From assembly GCA_029255685.2 (NCBI GenBank), contig CM055313.2, forward strand, positions 45,092,079-45,156,078: a stretch of 64,000 bases of DNA. The letters are read 5' to 3'. The notes under the pieces were generated by a model, which had not been told where the DNA came from, searched no databases, and was given only the letters and a program-made list of their open reading frames with translations. Positions 22,489-34,887 of this stretch are shown here, piece by piece (within the stretch, counting starts at the first letter, position 1; each line of letters begins with the position of its first letter). The DNA is from Silene conica. Taxonomy: Eukaryota > Streptophyta > Magnoliopsida > Caryophyllales > Caryophyllaceae. The position numbers and the translations under genes are program-made.

Positions 22489-25468
22489 TGTGACACCCCG
22501 CGATATAGCATAAAAATAAACAAGTTATTTGCAGCGGAAATACGATACTTTTAAAAACGTTTCGACATATTATTTATTAAAACTTTTTCGCGGAATATCA
22601 AAAAAACATGCGGAAGACTAAAAACTAATGAGAAATTATAAATTATACAAATTAACTTAAATAGACGACGGATAAGGTATCCCACGATAACAACATGAAT
22701 TAAATCTAAACTAAGCGTAAGGGTAATTGTCGAATTATCAACAATGCTCGCTAGCACACGTCTTCCCCAAACAGCACCAACCTACATTCATGAAACATGA
22801 ACGCCACAGTCAGTGGGGAGTAACTCAGGGTTCTCCCAGCCACTTTACGTCAGAAAACATGTAAACGTTAATACAAAACATCTTATACATATGAACATGT
22901 ATATAATTTCAGAAACAACCATATATGCATTTCCAAACGTAATCAACATGATCAAAGCATGAGCGATAAACCAAGACATGTGGGAACAACATGAATCAAC
23001 ATGTAAAACATAATTAAAGCCAACAAGTGAGATGATATCGAAATCAAGTAGACATCCAAATGATCGACTCAGAGGCCAACAACTAGGTGGCATGTCCAAT
23101 CATCAAAATCAGGTAAACATCCAAGTGATCGACTCAGAGGCCAACAACTAGGTTGCATGTCCAATCACGCATACAACAAACCAAGAATAGAATGAACGCC
23201 ATCAGAGCGCATATGCACGACCTCTGACTAATGGAGCGCTTAGGCACGACCTCCAACGACGGGAGCGCTTAGGCACGACCTCCAACTACCGGAGCGCTTA
23301 GGCACGACCTCCTGCAACGGGAGCGCTTAGGCACGACCTCCAACGACCCGAGCGCTTAGGCACGACCTTCTACAACGGGAGCGCTTAGGCACGACCTGCA
23401 ACGACCGGAGCGCTTAGGCACGACCTCCAACGATGGGAGCGCTTAGGCACGACCTCCGTAACTATGTATAGCGTATAACTACTGCCTATATGCCTAAGAC
23501 CTGGCCAGACCTCTCGATGTAATAACCTACACCAAACGACACACGGGGACCGGAGCGCATATAGCAGGACCTCCGACCAATCCCGAACATAGGTAAAATC
23601 TCATTCCATGGGTGGCATGTGTTCATTACAATGGTACACAAATCGTACCACCGCTATCTATTCACAAACAAGGTAACATAACCGTCACCAACACAACTTA
23701 GGATGACATAACCATCACCTACACAAACTTAGGATAACGTAACCGTTAACCAACTCATTAATAACGCTTGAGCTAACCATTAATAAATAAGACAACACTT
23801 ATATCCATTTCATGCGGAAAGAGAACACACGGGATTGAATAATGAAACAAAAGTTCTAAACGCATTTCACATTACAGCTGTCCTCTGCCGTAAAATTCAT
23901 AATTAATTTAAATAAAATCGAAATGATACAAGGCCAATTGGGTCGGTTTAATAAGACTTTTATCTACAATATTTGTCCAATAAACATTTCCAAAAGACGA
24001 ATTTAACAGGGGGTTATTTACTGATCTTTACAGTGTGTCAGAAACCGTCACACAAAATGTATTGCTTCATAAAACGGGTTTAACAAATCATTTTGGGGCA
24101 AAACAAACTTCAATCATCATCTCAACTCTTCAAAGTTTAGTTATTGAAAAGGACAAGAATGGTTTCAAAGTATAAAAATAATTTTCGAAACCATCTTTGA
24201 GCTACTGTCCATTCTGCGAGTATTTCCGCGCAACATTAGTAAATAATTTATTGTGAACAAATGACATGCAAGAAAATTACGATATTTTAGAGGTAGATTC
24301 TACACTTAAAATAAACAGGGGTCTCTTTTCAACATTTTCAAAGGCGGATACTCTTAGATGTCGAAATAAATTGTACAAGACAATGGACAGATTTGTCAAG
24401 GTGCTGAAATATCATGAATTAATCATTGTAAGCAAAACACTATGAACTTGAAAGACTATCAAACTAATCATCCTCAATGATCATAAACTCATTTAACCAT
24501 ACAATCCTTAATGAATTTCCACAATTAAAATCTCATCCAACACAAGCATGCATGATGAAATTTATCCAAACATATGATTTATGAACCTAATCATGCCACT
24601 ATTTAATCAAACACAATTCTAGTATACTAAGCATTACAAGCATATAGTCATGCAAACAAAGACGACAAGTCGAGTAACCCATCACCGTTACCTTATAATT
24701 CCTCAATAAGCATGATTTTGACTTAAAGCCACTCCGGTTTGGACAACCGAACTAGCTACACACAAATAAACGAGGTTAGCTAAGCGAACCGTGCCTTAAA
24801 GGCCACGACCAGAGTATATTAAGGAAGAAATTTGATAGTTTTATTACCTAGAAAGATGGAGGGCGAGGAGAGGAAGATATAGGCGCGAAAATCGTCGAAA
24901 ACGGATAAGAAACGAAGATTTTACGACCGTTTTATGGTTGAGGTGCACAACAACAATGGTGTTCTTGTTTTGTGTTTTTGTGTGAGTTTTTTTTTTCTGA
25001 AAAATAAAGAAGGATTTGAAGAAGAAGGAAGGTAGAGGATGACCTTGGGCAGCAAGGCAAGGTTTAGTACTCAGCCATGTGTCCCAAAGGACATGTGGAA
25101 AAGAGTATAGAGTAAGCAACGAGCGTGGGTCTCGTTAGCGGATGGTCCGTGACAGCCTTTCGTATTTTCGGCATAATTTCCTTCACAGAACTCCGATTGA
25201 TGTGTTTTCGGTGGCGTTGGAAAGCTAAGAAAAAGAGCTAAATATTTTATTAGCAAGAGCTAAATATGCCTGTAAAATATCTTAAAATTAGTAACAAGGA
25301 CTGAGTAGTTGTTTGCGACTTTAAGAAGTATAAGTTTAAGACGGACAAACTAATATCATTGTCAAAAACGATATATTTTAAATGGAATTTTATTTATTAT
25401 GGATCATTATTATTACTAAAATAAGATTTTATTAATATATAATGACTTGGAAATTACGGGGTGTTACA
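22489..25468 (-). repeat. 3' LTR of element D
   Basis: The plus strand runs from TGTGACACC to GTGTTACA. It contains a box with 'ccacagtcagtggggagt' (22806-22845) shared with the G and F LTRs, two 'gactcagaggccaac' motifs (near 23065 and 23126) shared with the G LTR, and a 29-bp minisatellite. No gene is supported in it. Confidence 0.92.
23233..23458. repeat. 29-bp minisatellite in D 3' LTR
   Basis: Eight copies of a unit beginning GAGCGCTTAGGCACGACCTC, followed by a variable 9-bp end. The same array with small differences occurs in the other LTR at 40495-40719. Confidence 0.92.
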
Positions 25469-26307
25469 ATCACCCCACCTTTTAAAAAGTTTCGTCCTCG
25501 AAACTTGAAAGCAGAAAAACGGTAAGTCGTAAAGACAAGGTAAATAACCAAAGCGTTTACCAAAATTTGATATTACATAACTTTGATTTGTTAAAAAGAT
25601 TTTGAAAAAGATTTTCCAAAGGCACAAGTCCTCGTCAATGGAACAAGAGGGTCCTCGTTGCGCATTCAAGAGCCCAACATTCCAAATCAAGGACTAGTCC
25701 AAAACCAAAATATATCATGCGTCGACAAGTGTAATACGAGTTTATTTAGACGTCTCCAATAACAAGTCTTACATCAAATCAACGCTAAAATCAATCAAAA
25801 TTATATACCATTTCATGTTTTTTAAACATGTCACTTCGAAAGTAAACTTCCATTTTTGAATCCGGAAAAATAAGTAAGGTTGTAACAGAAATTAAAGTTT
25901 TTCAAGAACAAAAGTAAGGTGACTCAAATCGGTTATAAAGTATATAAATGGAAAAATATTTTGAATATCACTTCAAACAAATCACAAGGATGACAGCTAC
26001 ATATCATCAACCAAAGAGGGTCGGGTCGTTACTTCAAAGGTCTCAAGGCACAAAGAGGTCAACAAGGAAGCTAACCCAAAACAAGGCATCATAAACTACC
26101 ACCTTCAAGGCTAAGGACGGTACTTGACGAGAGATTAAAGAGGCACAAACAACAAAAGAACAAAAAGCATGAATAAAGAGGTTTACGGTTAAGGAGGAAG
26201 ATAACGCTTCGGATTACGGAAATCACTAACCACTCAATCCATAAATGAAACATCATCATCATCATCATCATGATTCCTTACATACCTCAGAAGACAGCTC
26301 TTGTAAC
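25469..26307 (-). other. Element D interior, PPT end, up to element E
   Basis: Next to the LTR the minus strand reads a purine tract ending GGTGGGGTGAT. A short hairpin, GTTTCG/CGAAAC around a 4-nt loop, is at 25489-25504. Both features also occur at the ends of G and F. The following 200 bp are related to the tail of F (61660-61930), including 'cccaacattccaaatc' read in reverse. A CAT trinucleotide repeat lies at 26251-26271. No protein-coding gene was found. Confidence 0.75.
26251..26271. repeat. CAT microsatellite
   Basis: Seven uninterrupted CAT units in the D interior. Confidence 0.9.
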
Positions 26308-27307
26308 TGTTGGGGCTGGTGTCCTTGACAATTAAGTACAATGACTTATTAAATCTCTTTAAGGATCACAAGGGCATACTTTTGTATTATTACCAGTTGA
26401 TCCACGTTTATCAATAACGGTTGGCTTGCTAGATAAGTTTGACGTTATTGTCATACGGATGGCGGTGATCAACTGGTCCCTATACGTCACACCTATAGGA
26501 CTCGTTTGAGAGATGTGAAGGTATGAAAATACAATCACATTTATGCCGGATATGACTAAACAGTTAGTCAGAGGCATTGACTATTAAATTAGTCAATAAG
26601 ATGTTGAGATTATTATTTAATACGGATTAGATAATTTTAGCTAATACGGATTGCATGATTAATTCGTAAAATTAAATATAAACGGTTATATTTAATTAAA
26701 TATTGTATTCGCATATTAATATAAACAGTTATATTAATTTGGGTAATTATACAATATCGTAATTTTATCAGACCATTATTAATACATCGACTGCATTAAT
26801 ATCTGATAACATGCATACGATTTATAAACAAAACCCGCGAATAAAGTTTAGCTAAATGGGTCGAATCACAAATTAGAATAAGGTAAGAGTGGAAAGCCCA
26901 CTCCTACCCTGTTGGAAATTTCGGCCAAAAGAGCTACATAAGGAGGAGGACTCTCCTTATGTCATGGACTCTTGTTTCACTGTTTAAACAAATCTCAAGG
27001 AAAAATTAGGGTTTTGAGAGTTTTCTTCTCCCAAAACCTCAGATCTCACATCTAAAACCTAAATAGCTCTCCCAATATTGCAAGGCAGTTGGAGAGGATT
27101 TCTAGCACACGCGGCCACGTCTCATTCTAAGTCTTGGGTGCAAGTTATAGGAGGGAATTTGTGTTAATTCCTGTTCTTAGGCCTTTCGCACAAGGACCAA
27201 AGGTTGATTTCTTTTTCATGCTTTTTATTAACTTATGACTATAATCACAATTGTATGTTTCATTATAATCCTGCAAGTTTGGGGCGAATACATGCTTTAT
27301 TCCCCAC
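26308..27307 (+). repeat. 5' LTR of element E
   Basis: Starts TGTTGGGG and ends CCCCACA. It holds the two-stem inverted repeat near the start and a run of hairpins in the middle: GGTAAGAGTGG/CCACTCCTACC (26882-26908) and ACATAAGGAG/CTCCTTATGT (26936-26962). The last 105 bp differ at about 17 sites from the 3' LTR. Confidence 0.95.
26882..26962 (+). other. Hairpin pair in the middle of E LTR
   Basis: The first stem is 11 bp with one mismatch; the second is a perfect 10 bp with a 7-nt loop. The same pair occurs at 13236-13319 in B, where the first stem is perfect. A GGTTTTG/CAAAACC pairing follows near 27010-27040. The location would suit the transcribed R region, but the transcription start is not identifiable from sequence. 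Confidence 0.65.
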
Positions 27308-27310
27308 AAG

Positions 27311-27322
27311 TGGTATCAGAGC
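27311..27322 (+). promoter_or_regulatory. Primer binding site of element E (tRNA-iMet type)
   Basis: TGGTATCAGAGC, extended by C, three bases after the LTR end. Confidence 0.92.
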
Positions 27323-27396
27323 CAGGCCATGAAAATTTTACCTTTGTGTTTTTCGTAAGTTTTAAAACCTGAAAAATCGTCTTCTGCCGCTAAGAC

Positions 27397-27637
27397 GGTC
27401 GATCGACCCCCCGTTGCGGTTGGTCGACCGCCTCCTGCGTGTTTTTCTGTTTCGACAGTTTATCTTTTGTGAGAAATCGTGTTCAGAAACTCGGTTTCGT
27501 GTTTTGTGGTCGGTCGACCTGTTTTTCGGGTCGGTCGACCATTCTGCTTTAAAAAAAAAAAAAAAAAAACAAAAGGAAAAAAAAAAAAATTTTTTTCGTC
27601 AGGTGGTCGGTAGACCTGTTTTTTAGGTCGGTAGACA
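27397..27637 (+). repeat. Three paired GGTCGACC-type palindromes in E leader
   Basis: The pairs are at 27397-27408/27418-27429, 27508-27519/27529-27540 and 27605-27616/27626-27637, each separated by nine bases. The motif is GGTCGGTCGACC or a near variant. The array is collinear with B 12567-12807. Confidence 0.8.
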
Positions 27638-28830
27638 ACCCCTGTAACAGACTCGTTTTTTTTATTTCCGAAAATAACATGTTTTATTTTCACATGGCCT
27701 TTAGTAATATACTATATACGGAAATAGTATATTATTAATTTTGTGAAACGGTCACCCTCGTTTGATACATATTATTTTAAAACGGTTTAAAATAATAGGA
27801 TTATAAACTTATTAAAATTAAAGTGGTTAAAACGGTATAATCACATAATTTTAATCCTAAAAGGTGGTTTGGTAAAAATTTGTTAATCATAATAACAGTA
27901 TTATGTCATGAATGAATTTTGTTTTAGTTGATGCATTTTATTTATCGTCTTGTTGAATGCCTAATGAATGCTTTCAATAACGTATTTAATTTTGCAAACA
28001 GTTGTAACTTAGTGTGGCCTTAGAAGATTGTGTCACCGTAATGATGGGACACGATCTTGCTTGTAATTTTGAGATCTTGAATCTCCGTTTTGGGTTTTTG
28101 CCATGTAATTACTTTTGTATTTAAATTAGAATGTATCTAGGACTACTTTTGTAATTTAAATTAGTAATTTTGTGAAGACCAAAGACAAGACGGAGACCGG
28201 ATGCTCACTCCCGCTGCAAGGACCAAGATGGAACATCAAGACAAGCTTCTAGGGTCCAACGGTGGATTCCAAGTTGTTTTATGTTTATTTTGGTAGGATA
28301 GGCCACACTAGGACTTTTATTTACGTTTATTGCATTTATCTTTATGCTTTCATCGATAATAGCTTGCATCATATTCCGCCTAAAACCAAACCACCTATTA
28401 CATGCCTGAAAACTGACTCATGTAGAGGTTACGCGTTAGTTTTCTGTGATAATACAGATGTCACATGTCAATTGCAAAGCCATCACTTTATTTAATTCAT
28501 TCACGCATTTGCTAGATATTAGTTCACTTAATATGAATAAATAAAAGTTGATGGGGTCTTCCTCGTATAACCAAAAATTGAGACTAGTCTTTATAAATCA
28601 GCCTCCCATGAATCCCTTCTTCGTCGGTAGGCATAATATGACCCCTTCTACGTCGGGTAAGTGGGAACAGATGATTTATTTTATCTCAACATCATGGTCA
28701 CTCGATACTATCTAGTGACTGAGATGGACTAATAGATAGGATTTACGGAAATCTATCGACCAAGAGTTCCAACGATTGGAATTAGCCAAACTGTGGGCTT
28801 ATCAATATACGGAAATTGAGTCTTGGGATC

Positions 28831-28867
28831 GTTTATATAATTCTTGAGGGAGATCAATTATATAAAT
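28831..28867 (+). ncRNA. Conserved pre-gag hairpin (E copy)
   Basis: GTTTATATAATT pairs with AATTATATAAAT around the 13-nt loop CTTGAGGGAGATC. It lies about 125 nt before the gag ATG. See the A, B and C copies. Confidence 0.7.
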
Positions 28868-28993
28868 GCTTGAGTCTACGAGTTTAAATTTCAATTTAAT
28901 ATAGACTTAAATCACAACAATGAGTTGCTTACATGGTTCTGTTTTATCTTCTTTTCAGTCTAGAACACGTTCAATTAAACTGCTGTATAACTA

Positions 28994-31900
28994 ATGGCTG
29001 GTGAAGACCCAATGCCAAGTGCCAAGCTAGCACGTGAATCCTGGCTAAAGCCCTTCATGGACTCCATGAATCAGTCAACTAGACTGAGGAATGATGGGTC
29101 AAACTTCTCTGACTGGGAGGCAGCACTACGGAATGCTGCCATTGCTGACGGAAAGCTTAAGTATTTAACTGAGCCCATTCCGGCACACCCAGGAACTGGA
29201 GCTAGAGCCAACGAAGTTCGCGCTCATAGCGACTTCGTCATGGAAGCGGGTGCGATAAAGAACGTACTCATCTATGCAATGGAATCCAATTTGCAAAGAC
29301 GCTTCATAACCCATGGTGCAAACAAGATTTTCACCACGCTCACTAACGAATTCTCAAAGGCTCCGAGAATAGTTTCTTATGAGCATACCTGTCGCTTCTT
29401 TGAGGCGAAACTCCAGAAGGGCCAAGCTGTTAGCCCACATATTCTTCACATGATTGAGAATATCGAGAAACTGGAGGCCCTGAACTGCAAGATCAGTGAG
29501 AACATAATCGTTGATCGTATGCTTCATTCGCTTCATGATGGGTTCGCCCTCTTTAGGGCCAACTATTACATGAACGCTATGAAGAAGACTCCTCATGAGC
29601 TCCACTCCCTTCTCGTAAAGACCGAGAAGGATCTGAAATTAAGTGGGAGCATGAAGCAGGATGTTCTCATGATCTCCAGTAAGGGTAAGGGTAAGGGTAA
29701 AGCTAAAGCTCAGGGCGACCTAACAGTAGGCAAGCCCAAGTTTAAGAAGTCAGGATTTACTAAGAGTGGGCCAGGTGAGTCAAGCAACTCACAGGGCAAG
29801 ACAAAGAGCAAGGATACAAGCATGGAATGTCACCATTGCCACAAGACTGGGCATTGGAGGCGCTCATGCCCCGTGTATCGTAAGGACATTAAGGCAGGCC
29901 GTGTTACTCCTGTTGGTATGTCTTATTCTTCTTTTATTCACATGATTGAGATTAACCACGCAAGTTGCGGAACTTGGGTACTTGATACTGGTTGTGGTTC
30001 TCATCTATGTAATCATGTGCAGGGCCTCCGAAACCAAGAACCCCTAATCAAGGGTGAGGTTGACCTGCGTGTCGAGAATGGAGCACGTGTTGCTGCAATC
30101 TCGAGGGGAACATACGTGATCCAGCTTCCAAGTGGATTCGAGTTATCTTTATATAACTGTTATTATGTTCCTTGTTTGTCCAAAAACATTATTTCAGTTT
30201 TTGCGCTTGACAAACTCGGTTTTTCATTTGTAATAGAGAATAATAGCTGTATTTTCTCCTTACACAATATGATTTATGGCAAGGCAGTTTCCATGAATGG
30301 AATTTATGTTTTAGATCAAACCACCGAAATATTACATGTGAATAATAAGAAATTAAAGGTAGGTGACAAAGATCAAACTTACCTATGGCATTGTCGTATG
30401 GGACACATAAATGAGAAACGCGTGAAACAGCTCATACAGAATGGAGCTATCTCGCCCTTTGATTTCGAATCATATGGCACGTGTGAATCATGTCTCATCG
30501 GTAAGATGACTCGTATTTCTTTCAAAGGTGTTGGAATGCGCGCTGCCGACCTATTAGGACTCATACATACGGACGTATGTAGCCCTATGTCGATCAACGC
30601 ACGAGAAGGCTATAGGTATTTCATCACTTTCACGGATGATTTGAGTAGATATGACTATGTCTACTTAATGAAGCACAAAAGTGAATCCTTTGACAAGTTC
30701 AAAGAATACCAGAATCGGGTACAGAACCAGCTGGGTAGAAAGATTAAAGCACTACGTTCTGATCGTGGTGGTGAGTATCTTTCACACGAGTTTGATCAAC
30801 ACCTTAAAGACTGTGGCATCGTGCTACAGTTAACTCCACCTGGAACACCACAATTAAATGGTGTGTTTGAACGGAGAAATCGAACTCTACTCGATATGGT
30901 TCGATCCATGATGAGTCACACCGTCGTGCCTGATTCATTGTGGGGCTATGCTCTTTTGTCGGACGCTCTATTACTTAATCGAAGTCCGTCTAAAGCTGTT
31001 GACAAGACTCCATACGAATTATGGAAGGGAACGGTCCCTAACTTGTCCTTTATACGGGTTTGGGGCTGCGAGGCTTATGTCAAGTGGAGACACGAGGATA
31101 AGCTCGGCCCGCGATCGGTCAAGACATACTTTATAGGTTATCCAAAGGGAACTTTTGGTCATTACTTCTACTCGCCAACCGAACAACGTGTTTTTGTTGC
31201 GGCTAGTGCGACGTTCTTAGAGAAAGAATTTCTCGAGAACAAGTCGAGTAATAGAACCTTCGAGTTATCGGAGGTTCAAGAACCAACTGCCGAGCAACCA
31301 TTGGAGGAAACAGTTCCTTCAACCGAGGCTGCGGTAGATATTCCTGAGGAACCTAGGAGGTCGGGAAGAGTCTCTATTCCTCCGGACAGATACATTGGTA
31401 TGGTCGAGGAACATGATACAGATGACGTCTTACTCCTAGAGGGTAATGAACCCACAACCTATAAAGGTGCCATGACTAGTTCTGACTCAAAGCTATGGCT
31501 AGAAGCCATGCAATCCGAGATGGACTCCATGTATGAGAACAACGTGTGGGATCTTGTGGACCTACCTGCAAAGGTACGTCCCCTTCAATGCAAATGGCTT
31601 TACAAGATAAAGCATGCCGTGGAAGGACAACAAGATATCCACAAGGCTAGACTAGTTGCTAAAGGTTTCACTCAAGTGCCAGGCTTGCACTATGATGAGA
31701 TCTTTGCACCCGTAGTCATGCTACGTTCCATTCGGATTATCTTAGCGATCGCCGCATTTCATGATTATGAAATATGGCAAATGGACGTTAAAACCGCCTT
31801 CTTAAACGGTTATTTGGAGGAAGAGTTGTACATGGTACAACCCGAGGGTTTTATCAATCCAGCACATCCTAAGAAAGTTTGCAAGCTTAAGCGTTCCATC

Positions 31901-33025
31901 TATGGACTTAAGCAAGCGTCGCGGAGTTGGAATCATCGCTTCGACCAAGTGATAAAAGAGAATGGGTTCATTCGATCAGTCGAGGAACCATGTCTCTATA
32001 TCAAGTCGAGTGGGAGCAAGATTGTATTCCTAGTACTGTATGTCGATGACATACTCTTGATTGGGAATGACATACCTCTCTTATCTTCGGTTAAAGCATG
32101 GTTGAAAAACCATTTCCAGATGAAAGATCTGGGAGAGGCACAAAGAATTTTGGGCATCTGTATCTACAGGGATAGATCACGACGGATGTTGTCTCTCAGT
32201 TAGGAGTCTTATATAGATAAGATTCTAGAGAGATTCAGCATGACGAACTCCAAGAAGGGGTTCCTTCTTATGACTCCTGGGCTTCACTTGAGCAAGACTC
32301 AAGAAGCTAAGTCATTGGAAGAGAAAGAGCGCATGAGTCGGATTCCTTATGCTTCGGCAATAGGATCGATCATGTATGCCATGATATGCACACGTCCAGA
32401 CGTTGCATATGCATTGAGTATGACTAGTCGATTCCAAGCTCATCCAGGTGAACAACACTGGATGGCCGTGAATAACATTCTTAAGTACCTACGGAGGACT
32501 AAAGATTGGGGATTGACTTACGGAGGCAATTCGACGCTCTGCGCCACGGGTTACGCAGATGCTAGCTTCCAAACGGATCGAGATGACTCGAAATCTCAGT
32601 TTGGATTCGTTTTTACTCTTAATGGCGCTGCTGTCGGCTGGAAAAGTTCTAAACAGAGTGTTACAGCAGATTCTACGACTGAGTCCGAGTACTATGCCGC
32701 CTCAGAAGCAGCTAAGGAAGCAATATGGATGCGTCAATTCTTACAAGGACTATCAGTAGTGCCTAGTTCGAATGACCCAATCACCGTTTATTGTAATAAT
32801 AAAGGTGCCATCTTCCAAGCTAAGGAGCATAAGTCTAGCAACAAGGCTAGGCATGTACAACGGAAAGCTCATCTAATCAGAGATTACGTGGAGCAAAAGG
32901 AGATTTTCATTGATAAGATCGCTACGGATGACAACATAGCTGATCCTCTCACTAAAGCATTACCACGTGATAAGCATGAAGGACACATTCATTCCATGGG
33001 AATTAGATGTGTTCCTAAGTTGTAG
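28994..33025 (+). pseudogene. Copia Gag-Pol polyprotein of element E, one in-frame stop
   Basis: Collinear with the B polyprotein. It has a zinc knuckle near residue 279, protease DTGC near 330, integrase HHCC and DDE motifs, RT with YVDD, and RNase H with the ESEYY motif. A TAG at 32201-32203, where B has CAG, ends the frame between RT and RNase H; the same frame then continues to 33025. Other changes relative to B hit conserved places: HTDVCGP to HTDVCSP, GVSERR to GVFERR, and the RNase H motif YCDN to YCNN, which removes an acidic residue that is normally conserved. The start is the ATG of MAGEDP, as in B. Confidence 0.93.
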
Positions 33026-33887
33026 TACTCTTTTATGAATTCATGTAATAATTCATTTTCTCGTGTACTCTATTCAACCTTATTGTTATGATATAAAATG
33101 TTTTGTTTTTCATGTGGAATTGTACGCCAATTTTGAACACCACAAAGTGAACTGATTAACATTACATCGTTTTGGTCCTTGATTACCCACTTGAGCTGAT
33201 AACTCAGGTAATCATTTTGTGACGTTGGTTGATGGTGGGTTCAACGAGCCATAAGTCACGTGGATGACTGACCAATCACAAAGGCGAGTTATACGGATAT
33301 CTCGTAGGACACCCCGTGACAACGTTATGGAGTCCTAAATGTTTTATAACATTGGGTGCCTGGTCGTGGATAGGACCTCCATAGTGTTCCTTAGAGTCGA
33401 GTCTTTTGACCTTCAACTGTCTATTGAGATTAAGACAGATTTTGGGTAACTTTGGTTTCTTTCGCACGGTCACCGTAACAGGGGCCAAGAGGATTTTTTC
33501 TGGGTTATTTCATGCTGGGCGATATCGGCAGGATTCGAGTTGAGGGAAATATCCAAACCCTTATCAGGATTTTATCATTTCTCAGGGCCACTCGAGGAGT
33601 AGTAACTGAAATGCATGGCCATGCTCGAATACAGATTCGTTTTATCAGTTAAGTTACTCTCTAGTCGGGGAAACCACTCTTGATACAGATCGCTTGTGAG
33701 ATACGACCTTTGCGAATGCGGATTTGCAAATTGTCTTACATTGAGTGGGAGAAATTTTAAAAGGATATGAGATTCGGTTATCGCACCTACACTTGTACGG
33801 ACAAGTGGGAGTTTGTTGGAGCTTGTGTCCTCCACATGTAGTGTGATAACGTCATTGCACATACCCTTGTACGGACAAGTGGGAGAT
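33026..33887 (+). other. Element E 3' noncoding region with two polypurine tracts
   Basis: Contains a GATTACC/GGTAATC hairpin (33180-33214) and two copies of a CAAGTGGGAG tract. The first is followed by TTTGTTGGAG near 33815; the second, immediately before the LTR, by ATTGTTGGGG at 33888. E uses the second one as its LTR start. Antisense frames at 33276-33488 and 33575-33862 match those in B. Confidence 0.8.
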
Positions 33888-34887
33888 TGTTGGGGCTGGT
33901 GTCCTTGACAATTAAGTACAATGACTTATTAAATCTCTTTAAGGATCACAAGGGCATACTTTTGTATTATTACCAGTTGATCCACGTTTATCAATAACGG
34001 TTGGCTTGCTAGATAAGTTTGACGTTATTGTCATACGGATGGCGGTGATCAACTGGTCCCTATACGTCACACCTATAGGACTCGTTTGAGAGATGTGAAG
34101 GTATGAAAATACAATCACATTTATGCCGGATATGACTAAACAGTTAGTTAGAGGCATTGACTATTAAATTAGTCAATAAGATGTTGAGATTATTATTTAA
34201 TACGGATTAGATAATTTTAGCTAATACGGATTGCATGATTAATTCGTAAAATTAAATATAAACGGTTATATTTAATTAAATATTGTATTCGCGTATTAAT
34301 ATAAACAGTTATATTAATTTGGGTAATTATACAATATCGTAAATTTATCAGACCATTATTAATACATCGACTGCATTAATATCTGATAACATGCATACGA
34401 TTTATAAACAAAACCCGCGAATAAAGTTTAGCTAAATGGGTCGAATCACAAATTAGAATAAGGTAAGAGTGGAAAGCCCACTCCTACCCTATTGGAAATT
34501 TCGGCCAAAAGAGCTACATAAGGAGGAGGACTCTCCTTATGTCATGGACTCTTGTTTCACTGTTTAAACAAATCTCAAGGAAAAATTAGGGTTTTGAGAG
34601 TTTTCTTCTCCCAAAACCTCAGATCTCACATCTAAAACCTAAATAGCTCTCCCAATATTGCAAGGCAGTTGGAGAGGATTTCTAGCACACGCGGCCACGT
34701 CTCATTCTAAGTCTTGGGTGCAAGTTATAGGAGGGAATTTGTGTTAATTCCTGTTCTTAGGCCTTTCGCACAAGGACCAAAGGTTGATTTATTTTCTTAT
34801 CCTTTTTAATATTATGAGTATAAACACAACTGTATTTTTCATTATAATCCTGCAAGTTTAGGGTGAATACATGCTTTATTCCCCACA
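33888..34887 (+). repeat. 3' LTR of element E
   Basis: 1000 bp, followed by GTAAC at 34888-34892. Its final 105 bp resemble the B LTR tail more than the E 5' LTR tail. Confidence 0.95.

Larger units (their letters stand above)
27323..28993 (+). other. Element E untranslated leader
   Basis: 1.67 kb, collinear with the B leader. It has paired palindromes (27397-27637), an A-rich/T-rich tract (27550-27597), and the conserved hairpin (28831-28867) before gag. The region 28560-28860 is related to the pre-gag regions of A and C. A 77-codon open frame at 28262-28495 has no family support. Confidence 0.8.
26308..34887 (+). mobile_element. Element E: complete Ty1/copia retrotransposon
   Basis: This 8580-bp element has two 1000-bp LTRs (26308-27307 and 33888-34887) flanked by GTAAC on both sides. 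The internal order is PBS, a 1.7-kb leader, gag-pol with one stop (28994-33025), and a 0.86-kb 3' region with two polypurine tracts. It is a close relative of B, inserted into D. The LTRs differ little except in their last 105 bp. Confidence 0.95.

Noticed and set aside
23233..23458. CRISPR-like 29-bp periodic repeats in the D LTR
   Set aside because: The repeats are head to tail with only about 9 variable bases each, so there are no true spacers. This is a minisatellite present in both LTRs.
26359..26577. 72-codon antisense frame present twice (also 33939-34157)
   Set aside because: The duplicates are simply the two LTRs of E. The frame covers the inverted-repeat region and has no protein similarity I can name.
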